DNA of 48,426 bases, from contig DQME01000175.1 of NCBI GenBank assembly GCA_015659815.1, forward strand, positions 1 to 48,426, read 5' to 3'. The position numbers and the translations under genes are program-made. The stretch is from Gammaproteobacteria bacterium. Its GTDB lineage: Bacteria > Pseudomonadota > Gammaproteobacteria > PS1 > Pseudothioglobaceae. Shown piece after piece: positions 27,839 to 35,060 of this stretch. Position 1 is the first letter of the stretch, and the number at the start of each line of letters is the position of its first letter. The notes under the pieces were generated by a model that was given only the letters and a program-made list of their open reading frames with translations, made no database searches and was not told the origin of the DNA.

Positions 27839-28985
27839 TGCTTGACTCCTCCGAGGAATTGTTACTTTTATCTGGCTTGTTCCTGTTCTGAAAATATAGC
27901 TTAATCTTTTGGAAGCCTTCCATCACCCCGCCTGGAAGAAATATAACTGTAAGCATAAATAATAGCCCTAATGTCAGATGCCATCCCTCTCCTACAAACG
28001 GTGCCGTAATCGTGACTAGCAAGTTTTCGCCCCACTGAGGCAAGAACGAGTAGAAGCTGTGTAATACAGAATCGTTTACTGCAGAAAAAATATTCTCCAA
28101 ATATTTAATGATGCCAACACCAAGAAGTGGCCCAAATAGTGTCCCTACTCCTCCAAGAATTGTCATCAAAATTACCTCGCCAGATGCTGTCCATTGCATC
28201 CTCTCTGCTCCAGCAAGTGGGTCGGTGACTGCCATTAATGACCCAGCAAGACCAGCAAACATGCCAGAAATAACAAATGCGGCAATCAGGTATGGCCTAG
28301 TATCGCTACCGATATACTTCATCCTCTTCTGGTTTGACTTGATACCCTTAAGCTTCATTCCAAACGGTGAGCTAAATATCTTTAGATAAATATAGAAAGC
28401 AATTATTAACATTACTGCACAAAAATAAAACCCAGAGTACCCATTCATTGAGATACCGAAGAAATCAGTAGAGGGTAAACCGGTTTCAACAGTCCTAGAA
28501 AGGGCATTATCGATAATCCTTGGATCGTGCATTGTTAATTGTAGACCTGTCTCTCCGTTAGTTATGGGTGTCAATACCGAGTATGCTAAGTTATAGAACA
28601 TTTGAGCAAAAGCTAATGTAAGAATAGAGAAATAAATGCCGGATCTGCGTAGACTCACGTAGCCAATTGCTGCGGCAATTAGCCCCGCCATAATTATAGA
28701 AAATATAATTGCAGGTATGACGTTCATTGTTAGCAGCTTGAAAGACCATACCGCGGAATAAGAGCCAACACCAAGAAAAACTGCGTGGCCGAAAGATAGA
28801 TAGCCTGTCAACCCAAAAAGTATATTGTAGCCAATAGCGAATATTCCAAAAATTGCAAATTTTTGAAGAAGGTCGGGGTAATTCGCACCTACAGGGTCAA
28901 GCCAGATAGGCATAGTCAATACGCCTATAGCAAAAAACAACATTAAACGAGGTGCACTTTTTTTACTAAATATATTCATCATCAT
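27831..28985 (-). CDS. HAAT-type ABC transporter permease, LivM/UrtC-like
   Basis: This inner-membrane permease has 384 residues and about ten hydrophobic segments spread from residue 12 to 360. [26 protein letters not shown] (in part: [19 protein letters not shown]) near 55 is the LivM hallmark, and [16 protein letters not shown] near 285 is the ATPase-contact region. It starts at one of three consecutive ATG codons (28985-28977), the first overlapping the livH-like stop. The C-terminal 20 residues are Ser/Asn-rich and cytoplasmic. It forms a heterodimer with the next gene's product. Confidence 0.93.
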   Translation of the reverse strand: MMMNIFSKKSAPRLMLFFAIGVLTMPIWLDPVGANYPDLLQKFAIFGIFAIGYNILFGLTGYLSFGHAVFLGVGSYSAVWSFKLLTMNVIPAIIFSIIMAGLIAAAIGYVSLRRSGIYFSILTLAFAQMFYNLAYSVLTPITNGETGLQLTMHDPRIIDNALSRTVETGLPSTDFFGISMNGYSGFYFCAVMLIIAFYIYLKIFSSPFGMKLKGIKSNQKRMKYIGSDTRPYLIAAFVISGMFAGLAGSLMAVTDPLAGAERMQWTASGEVILMTILGGVGTLFGPLLGVGIIKYLENIFSAVNDSVLHSFYSFLPQWGENLLVTITAPFVGEGWHLTLGLLFMLTVIFLPGGVMEGFQKIKLYFQNRNKPDKSNNSSEESSNV

Positions 28986-29998
28986 TCATCCATAACACCT
29001 TTACGCCCCATTAGCCCTCTAGGTCGGGTTAACAGAACAATTACAGCAACCAAATAAATTACAATCTGAGATATCCCTGGAAGAAGAGCATTTACCGCTG
29101 TCATAGCGGCTAAAGATTGTAGAACTCCAAGCAAAAAACCAGCCGCAACTGCGCCTCTAAGCGAGCCCATCCCGCCAACAACAACGATAACGAACGAGAT
29201 AACTAAGAAATCCATTCCTAGGTGATAGTCTGGTGGAAGAATTGGGGCATACATTACCCCGGCTACACCTGCAACTACCGCGGCCAATGCAAAAATAATT
29301 GTAAACTTTCTTTCTATATTGATGCCCAAAAAGCCTACCATCTGACGATTCGCCATACCGGCCCGTACCACCATACCGAAAGTGGTCATGTTAAGAAATG
29401 CAAAGACTGAAGAAATAATTACTATGGAAGAAGAAAGGTATATCAGTCTCCACCATGGATAAACGAAACTTTCGCCAAGCCCTATCCATAAACCTATTGG
29501 TGCACTGCCTGAAACGATATCAGGTGCAGGCGTTGGGATTGGGTTAGCACCAAAGAAGTGGCGTATAATTTCTTGCAGAACGATTGCCAAACCAAAGGTA
29601 ACCAGTATCTGTTCCGCATGAGTTCTTTTGTAAAAAAATTGTATAAGACCTCGCTCCATAGCAAGACCTACCAATAACATAACTGGAACTGCTAAAAATA
29701 AAGACAACGGGACGGCATAATCTATAACCGCTAAGCCCGTCTCTCCGAACCATATTTCAAGATATGGTTGCTCTATATATGCATCAAAATATGTAATATT
29801 TGGGTCTAAAACCTTCTTCGAAATTGTGACTATCTTTTGAAACGTGACTGCACAGAATGCGCCTATCAAAAATAGAGCACCGTGGGCAAAATTAACGACA
29901 CCAAGTGTGCCAAATACAAGGGTCAATCCAAGAGCAATAAGCGCATAAGCGGCGCCCTTGTCTAGACCATTTAATAACTGAATTAATACAGCGTCCAT
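28982..29998 (-). CDS. HAAT-type ABC transporter permease, LivH/UrtB-like
   Basis: This inner-membrane permease has 338 residues and about eight to nine hydrophobic segments. [22 protein letters not shown] (in part: [19 protein letters not shown]) near residue 20 and [20 protein letters not shown] near 275 are LivH landmarks. A 35-residue loop at about 58-90 is longer than in E. coli LivH. It is separated from the binding-protein gene by 83 bp containing a hairpin terminator, which should lower its expression relative to the binding protein. Confidence 0.93.
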   Translation of the reverse strand: MDAVLIQLLNGLDKGAAYALIALGLTLVFGTLGVVNFAHGALFLIGAFCAVTFQKIVTISKKVLDPNITYFDAYIEQPYLEIWFGETGLAVIDYAVPLSLFLAVPVMLLVGLAMERGLIQFFYKRTHAEQILVTFGLAIVLQEIIRHFFGANPIPTPAPDIVSGSAPIGLWIGLGESFVYPWWRLIYLSSSIVIISSVFAFLNMTTFGMVVRAGMANRQMVGFLGINIERKFTIIFALAAVVAGVAGVMYAPILPPDYHLGMDFLVISFVIVVVGGMGSLRGAVAAGFLLGVLQSLAAMTAVNALLPGISQIVIYLVAVIVLLTRPRGLMGRKGVMDE

Positions 29999-30030
29999 AT
30001 TACTTATTCAAACCTGAGATAAAAAATGAC

Positions 30031-30067
30031 AAAAAAAGTGCTGGCTACGATCTCTCGAAACCAGCAC
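30031..30067 (-). terminator. Attenuating terminator between binding protein and permease genes
   Basis: Read leftward, GTGCTGG (30067-30061) pairs with CCAGCAC (30044-30038) and is followed by seven T residues (30037-30031). It lies directly after the binding-protein stop and before the permease start. A partial stop here would give more binding protein than permease, the usual stoichiometry of ABC importers. Confidence 0.8.
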
Positions 30068-30081
30068 CAGTATATATCATA

Positions 30082-31425
30082 CTATACTATGTACGGACCT
30101 AATTCACCGCCAAAGATAGATGCGTCGTACTCAACATCAGCACGAGGCACTTCTTTAACAATGTCAAGCAAGTCGTATGAACTTGTTGGGTTTTGATTAC
30201 CACGCACAACCAGAACATTTTTGAAGCACTGGTGGTCTTCAGCACGATACTCAGTCGGACCGTTACCCATACCGTCAAACTCAAATCCTTCTAGCTGTTT
30301 GATAACTTCAGGCGGATAGAAAGTGCCGGCATTTTCACAAGCGTTCGCGTATAAAAGTGCTTGTACGTAACAAGTTTGCGCCGCCATTGAAGGTGGGAAC
30401 CCGTACTCTTTACCGAAAGATCTAACGAAAGCCTTAGTGCCCTCATCCTGTAACTGCCAGTCCCAGTTAGCAGTACCAAGAATGCCTTTCAGGTTATCAC
30501 CAGCACCCTGAGCCATCAAACGAGAATATAGTGGCACAATGATCTCAAAGTTTTTACCGCCCACATTCTTATCACGCAAGCCAAACTGAACAGCTTGGGT
30601 TAGTGAGTTAATCATATCCTTACCGTAGTGGTTAAGAATAAGTACGTCTGCGCCTGAGTTCAATACTGGCGTAATGAATTGTGAGAAGTCTCCAGCACCA
30701 ACAGGGGTTCTTACTTTAGCTGTTGTTTCCCAGCCAAGTCCCTCTGTAGTTTCCTGGATAGATTGTTCCTGAGTCCAGCCCCATGTATAGTCAGCTGTCA
30801 AATGGTAAGCCTTACGATCAGTACCCATTTCATCTTTCAGTACAGGTCCTAAAGCAGAACCAGACATCTTAGCGTTAAAGAAGTGACGGAATCCATAACG
30901 ACGCTTGTCTTTACCAGTAGTGTCATTAGAGTGGGTCAGTCCTGCCATAAACACAACGCCAAGCTCCTGTGCTAATCCCTGAACGGCAATAGCAACACCA
31001 GAGGAAGAACCTCCTGAGAACATGATTACTCCATCTTTCTCAATCATGCGTTTCGCTGATGCGCGTGCTGCATCAGATTTGGTCTGTGTATCTCCAGTTA
31101 CATACTTAACTTTTTTACCTAGAATACCGTTACCCTTCAAGTTCATTGGCTTCATAGTATTCATTAAACCGCCATCGCCCTCACCGTTAAGGTGCTTTAC
31201 CGCTAATTTATAGGCTCTTAGTTCGTCCATACCCTCATCGGCATATGCGCCTGTCTGTGGAACGTTAAATCCCAGAGTAACCGTCGATTTATAGCCTGGA
31301 TTATTAGTGTAATTGTTTGCAGCCCAGACACCCTTAGAGAACATCAAAGGTGCAACAGAAACTGCAGCACCAGTTTTAAGTGCTTGTCTCCTAGTTACTT
31401 TGAATTGATTTGAATCATGTTTCAT
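30082..31425 (-). CDS. Tat-exported periplasmic binding protein of a HAAT ABC importer
   Basis: This 447-residue type I periplasmic binding protein belongs to the LivJ/UrtA/AmiC-like group. Residues 1-35 are a twin-arginine signal: TRRQALKTGAAVSVAPLMF with Arg12-Arg13, cut probably after SKGVWA. The mature part begins TVTLGFNVPQTGAYADEG, typical of the family. GGSSSGVAIAVQGLAQELG (about 134-152) forms the ligand-site region. UrtA also uses Tat, and the five-gene layout equals urtABCDE, but I cannot confirm urea; short amides, amino acids or another small osmolyte are alternatives. A strong AAGGAGAG precedes the ATG. It is the first gene of the operon and is followed by the hairpin at 30031-30067. 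Confidence 0.88.
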   Translation of the reverse strand: MKHDSNQFKVTRRQALKTGAAVSVAPLMFSKGVWAANNYTNNPGYKSTVTLGFNVPQTGAYADEGMDELRAYKLAVKHLNGEGDGGLMNTMKPMNLKGNGILGKKVKYVTGDTQTKSDAARASAKRMIEKDGVIMFSGGSSSGVAIAVQGLAQELGVVFMAGLTHSNDTTGKDKRRYGFRHFFNAKMSGSALGPVLKDEMGTDRKAYHLTADYTWGWTQEQSIQETTEGLGWETTAKVRTPVGAGDFSQFITPVLNSGADVLILNHYGKDMINSLTQAVQFGLRDKNVGGKNFEIIVPLYSRLMAQGAGDNLKGILGTANWDWQLQDEGTKAFVRSFGKEYGFPPSMAAQTCYVQALLYANACENAGTFYPPEVIKQLEGFEFDGMGNGPTEYRAEDHQCFKNVLVVRGNQNPTSSYDLLDIVKEVPRADVEYDASIFGGELGPYIV

Positions 31426-31878
31426 TATATTTCTCTCCTTATTATGAAAAAGTTTTACATATCAAAACGAAAAAAACACTTATTCTTAGGAAAAGAACTT
31501 TAAGATAATACTTTGGTATTTATTTCGTTGAACCGATAATACAGTAATTGATTATCCAATTGTTTCATAATGTGAAGAAAAATATGATGTGTTTAATTGA
31601 GATATATCCTCTACAACCATAGGTATTGTAGGCCTACTAGTAAGAAGGCATGGCTAATAGGTGTATAGGAATGGTTGCCCTATAAAGATTACTATTTGAT
31701 ATTACTAGGGTATAAAAACATATATATATGAGTATGCTAGATTCAATAGAGCCAGTTTATGTTTTGAATAGAACCAGTATATAAATTACTATAAAAATAA
31801 ATAAATTTTACTTGTTAGTAAATATATGTTCTTTCAGTATACAAAATTGACTAAATAGTATTAAAAAAACCAATATGA
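31426..31878. promoter_or_regulatory. 453-bp gene-free region with tandem 16-bp direct repeats
   Basis: This is the longest gene-free stretch in the window, very AT-rich and without a convincing open frame. It holds the promoter region of the leftward ABC operon, though I could not pick a clean -35/-10 pair. At 31745-31760 and 31767-31782 are two direct repeats, AATAGAGCCAGTTTAT and AATAGAACCAGTATAT, matching at 14 of 16 positions. They are 22 bp apart start to start, about two helical turns, as for tandem regulator sites. They lie about 320 bp from the binding-protein start. Confidence 0.45.
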
Positions 31879-32442
31879 TTATAGTACTTCTGACAGTATC
31901 TCTTTTAGTCCGTCCTTGTTCGAAAATATTTCTTCCTTTGTAAGGCCCTCCATTTCATGAGGAAAAATCAACCAGTCATCTGTTTCATGTAGATAGTAAT
32001 CAGGGACTATTTTGGTTTTATTTTTGTTAGGTTTAAACCAAGGAACTGCTACACGTATATCTTTTGGTGTATTTTTTCTTGATTTGGCTTTCAGGTTACT
32101 AATAATCGCCTGAACACTTTTACCTGAATCAAGCACATCGTCTACTAGTAGTAACTTGTCCTCTGCATTAATATTACGAATAAGATAACTTAACCCATGT
32201 ATTCTTACCGACTTTTTTTGCTTATTAAGGCCTTGATAAGAAGATGTTCTAATAGCAATATGATCTGTCTCGTTGCCGAGGTATGACAATATTTCTTGTA
32301 TTGCTATACCTACCGGTGTTCCTCCCCGCCACACACCAACTATGAAGTCTGGCTTAAACCCACTGTTATAAATATTCACTCCTAGCTTGAAAGAGTCTGA
32401 TAGAAGTTCATCTGCACTGATGTAGATTTTTTTCATAGTCAT
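31879..32442 (-). CDS. Purine-type phosphoribosyltransferase (Gpt/Hpt-like)
   Basis: This 187-residue type I phosphoribosyltransferase has the PRPP motif LLLVDDVLDSGKS at about 96-108 and an N-terminal VGVWRGGTPVGIAI segment near 36-49. The GVWRGG and C-terminal DDWLIFPHEME pattern resemble xanthine/hypoxanthine-guanine phosphoribosyltransferases, which salvage purine bases with PRPP. The base specificity is not readable. ATG at 32442 or the third-codon ATG at 32436 could be the start; neither has a strong ribosome-binding site. It diverges from the TRAP operon across 286 bp and ends before the gene-free region. Confidence 0.8.
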   Translation of the reverse strand: MTMKKIYISADELLSDSFKLGVNIYNSGFKPDFIVGVWRGGTPVGIAIQEILSYLGNETDHIAIRTSSYQGLNKQKKSVRIHGLSYLIRNINAEDKLLLVDDVLDSGKSVQAIISNLKAKSRKNTPKDIRVAVPWFKPNKNKTKIVPDYYLHETDDWLIFPHEMEGLTKEEIFSNKDGLKEILSEVL

Positions 32443-32578
32443 TTCAATAATAAAAATTGATAATAAATAGTTATTATACTAACTAACTAGTTAATGCAAA
32501 TAAAAAGATACTTGCTGTAACTAACAGATAGGCCCAGCAACGCTTACTGTTTATATATATTTAAATAAAAAAATTATA

Positions 32579-32607
32579 TTGACGTTTGCCGTATAGGGGT
32601 GTATCTT
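32579..32607 (+). promoter_or_regulatory. Sigma-70-like promoter of the TRAP operon
   Basis: TTGACG (32579-32584) and TATCTT (32602-32607) lie 17 bp apart, with 5/6 and 4/6 matches to consensus. Transcription would start near 32614, leaving a leader of about 115 bases before the binding-protein ATG at 32729. A GTTTGC half-site at 32584-32589 overlaps the end of the -35. Confidence 0.6.
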
Positions 32608-32616
32608 ATGGACATT

Positions 32617-32649
32617 GTTTGCAATGAATAATTGCAAATGGTAGCAAAC
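32617..32649. promoter_or_regulatory. Palindromic operator candidate at the TRAP promoter
   Basis: TTTGCAAT (32618-32625) and ATTGCAAA (32631-32638) form a perfect 8-bp inverted repeat with a 5-bp spacer, just after the predicted transcription start. A further GCAAAC (32644-32649) is the inverse of the GTTTGC at 32617-32622 and of the one at 32584-32589 near the -35. Such placement fits a repressor released by the transported substrate. The cognate regulator is not in this window. Confidence 0.6.
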
Positions 32650-32728
32650 AAAATAATTAATTAAAGGCATATATTAAATTATGCGTTTAGATTATTATTT
32701 ATTTTTTCAACTAATGGAGGAGAATCCA

Positions 32729-33820
32729 ATGGATAGAAGAAAATTTATAAAAGGTGCAGCAGCTGCAAGTGGTGCTGTCGCTGCATCAACTATTTCAGCC
32801 CCAGCTATTGCTAACAACCATATGGAAATAAACATGGTAAGTACTTGGCCAAGGGACTTTCCGGGTCTTGGAACTGGTGCTCAACGCTTCGCAGCCAACT
32901 TAGAAAAGATGAGTGGTGGCCGCATGAAGGTCAACTACTTCGCTGCTAATGAGCGTGTCAAAGCTTTCGACTCGTTCGATGAGGTCGCCTCTGGCAATGC
33001 ACAGATTTATCATGCTGCTGACTATTACTGGAAAGGTAAGCACCCAGCTTGGGCTTACTTTACGGCTGTACCTTTTGGCCTTACATATACTGAAATGAAT
33101 GCCTGGATACACTGGGGCGGAGGTCAAGAGCTTTGGGATGAGACTGCTGCAGGATTTGGTTTGAAGTGCCTGCCTTGTGGAAACACAGGTGTACAGATGG
33201 GTGGTTGGTTCCGTAAAGAGATCAACTCTGTTGACGACCTTAAGGGGTTAAAGATGAGGATGCCTGGTCTAGGCGGAGACGTTTTGGCAAAACTTGGAGC
33301 ATCTCCGGTTTCTTTGCCTGGTGGTCAAATCTATGAAAACTTAATCTCTGGCGCTATTGATGCTACTGAGTGGGTAGGTCCATACAATGATAGCTACATG
33401 AAGTTCTATGAAGCTGCAAAATACTACTACTTCCCAGGATATCATGAGCCTGGTTCTACACTAGCTTGTGGCATGAACAAGTCATGGTGGGAAGGCCTTT
33501 CAGATACAGACCAAGCAATCATAAAGGCAGCTGCAGCTCATGAAAATGAGATGATGATGGCTGAGTATAACGCTCGTAACGGTGCCGCATTGACTAAACT
33601 TGTAAACGAGCAGGGCGTAAAACTTCGTTCATTCAATGACGATATTTACGACAGCTTTGGTGAAGCTTCAGACGAGGTATTTGATGAGGTTCGCCAACAC
33701 AGTGACCTTGCTGATAGAGTTCACAGAAGTTTTGCTGCAGCAAGAGAGTCTGTTGGTGGGTGGGCTAAGATATCTGACCAAGCATATGTTGCTCAACGTA
33801 ACCGTGTATTAGGACTATAA
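32729..33820 (+). CDS. dctP: TRAP transporter periplasmic binding protein, TakP-like
   Basis: This 363-residue DctP-family binding protein captures an organic acid for the sodium-driven TRAP importer encoded next to it. Residues 1-28 are a twin-arginine signal (MDRRKFIKGAAAASG, Arg3-Arg4) ending SAPAIA. The mature protein begins MEINMVSTWPRDFPGLGTGA. The segment GGQIYENLISGAIDATEWVG (about 209-228) is the carboxylate-site region and resembles the 2-oxoacid-binding TakP group; lactate, pyruvate or taurine-like acids are alternatives. I chose ATG at 32729 because GGAGGAG lies 7-8 bases before it; an in-frame ATG at 32681 would bury the signal peptide. A terminator hairpin follows, so it is expected to exceed the membrane subunits. 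Confidence 0.93.
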   Translation: MDRRKFIKGAAAASGAVAASTISAPAIANNHMEINMVSTWPRDFPGLGTGAQRFAANLEKMSGGRMKVNYFAANERVKAFDSFDEVASGNAQIYHAADYYWKGKHPAWAYFTAVPFGLTYTEMNAWIHWGGGQELWDETAAGFGLKCLPCGNTGVQMGGWFRKEINSVDDLKGLKMRMPGLGGDVLAKLGASPVSLPGGQIYENLISGAIDATEWVGPYNDSYMKFYEAAKYYYFPGYHEPGSTLACGMNKSWWEGLSDTDQAIIKAAAAHENEMMMAEYNARNGAALTKLVNEQGVKLRSFNDDIYDSFGEASDEVFDEVRQHSDLADRVHRSFAAARESVGGWAKISDQAYVAQRNRVLGL

Positions 33821-33840
33821 ACTTTAGTCACAATAACTAA

Positions 33841-33872
33841 AAAGAGCTGCGCCTTCGGGCTCGGCTCTTTTT
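33841..33872 (+). terminator. Terminator between TRAP binding protein and membrane subunits
   Basis: AAAGAGC (33841-33847) pairs with GCTCTTT (33864-33870), enclosing a second stem GCC-TTCG-GGC (33851-33860), and is followed by T residues to 33872. It lies 20 bp after the dctP stop. Partial read-through would set the ratio of binding protein to permease. Confidence 0.85.
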
Positions 33873-33929
33873 ATTAACAAGCTTGAATAATTTTATTACT
33901 AATTTCAACATAACTCTGTAGACAATACT

Positions 33930-35009
33930 ATGTCAAAAGGAATTTCCATCAACGATAGGAATTACATGTCTACTGTCATTTATCGTTCAATAGCTGCCGC
34001 TATGGTAGCTTATTTCATATTTTTCTTAATAAACAATTACCTTATATTTATTCAGGGTTGGCCTGGGCCTATAAACTTTATTAAACACCAGCAATGGTTT
34101 GGATTCTTACCATTAAGAAAGCCACTGACTGAGGACATTGTTAACCTTGGATGGATTCAATTCATAGGGCTATTAGCCATTCCTTTGTTGTCATTTATAT
34201 GGTCGTACAGTACGCCTCAAAGGAAACTAAGGGATGACGCTAAGCTATGGTCGGGTTTCTCTACATACATAATTAGAACTGCATTCTGGGCAGTATTTTT
34301 AATTGGTATAGTAGACGCCACTATATCTTTTTTGAGGGTTGAGGACTTGCTAGTTCTTACCGTAGGAGATGAGTTGGCAGTACAGTTAGGTAGATCGGTA
34401 TTCCGTGGAACCTATGTACTCTACCCTATGTTCATAGTAGGAGCTATCATTGCTTATCGTTCAAAGAACATTGACTTCATTTGGTTAGCATTATTAGTTG
34501 TAGTGGCCGAATTTACAATTGTAATTACAAGATTTATATTTTCATATGAGCAAGCTTTCCAGGGTGATTTAGTAAGGTTTTGGTATGCCGCACTGTTTCT
34601 TTTCGCTAGTTCATATGCTCTAGTAACTGAAGGTCATGTGCGTGTTGACGTTTTGTACGCTTCATTTTCAAAAAAAGCAAAGTCTATAACCAATATGGTG
34701 GGTTGCATAGTGCTAGGGATGCCATTGTGCTGGACAATACTTTTGACAGGTATGTGGACTCGTGGCAGTAGCCTTAACGGGCCAATAATAAGTTTTGAAA
34801 CCTACCAACAAGGTTACGGCATGTACGTTAAATACATAATGGTTGGGTTTATGATTATTTTTGCCTTAAGTATGATGGTTCAATTTGTTGGTTACGCTTT
34901 AGACAATTTAGCAAACCTGCTTAGCGAGGAAGGGGAGACATACGAAACTAAAAGCGCAGTAGAGTTGCACTCGAGTGAAAAAGAGTTAGACGCATCGATA
35001 ATACAATAA
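33930..35009 (+). CDS. dctQ: TRAP transporter small permease subunit, enlarged
   Basis: This is the DctQ-type membrane subunit that pairs with the large DctM subunit. The usual size is 160-220 residues with four spans; this one has 359. Hydrophobic segments are seen at about 19-40, 73-92, 112-130, 158-172, 182-202, 216-234, 252-275 and 300-325. The C-terminal half, with ALVTEGHVRVDVLY (about 229-242), matches the conserved DctQ helix-loop, so the extra part is N-terminal. The last 30 residues are acidic and soluble. It starts at 33930 with weak ribosome-binding sequence. Enlarged small subunits accompany some TakQ-type systems. Confidence 0.82.
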   Translation: MSKGISINDRNYMSTVIYRSIAAAMVAYFIFFLINNYLIFIQGWPGPINFIKHQQWFGFLPLRKPLTEDIVNLGWIQFIGLLAIPLLSFIWSYSTPQRKLRDDAKLWSGFSTYIIRTAFWAVFLIGIVDATISFLRVEDLLVLTVGDELAVQLGRSVFRGTYVLYPMFIVGAIIAYRSKNIDFIWLALLVVVAEFTIVITRFIFSYEQAFQGDLVRFWYAALFLFASSYALVTEGHVRVDVLYASFSKKAKSITNMVGCIVLGMPLCWTILLTGMWTRGSSLNGPIISFETYQQGYGMYVKYIMVGFMIIFALSMMVQFVGYALDNLANLLSEEGETYETKSAVELHSSEKELDASIIQ

Positions 35010-35060
35010 TACTGGCCAGAACCTTATGAATATTTCATCAAATAAAAATTTACCTTAGCT

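Noticed and set aside
32681-32728. Upstream start for the TRAP binding protein
   Set aside because: It would bury the twin-arginine signal, and the strong GGAGGAG serves the ATG at 32729.
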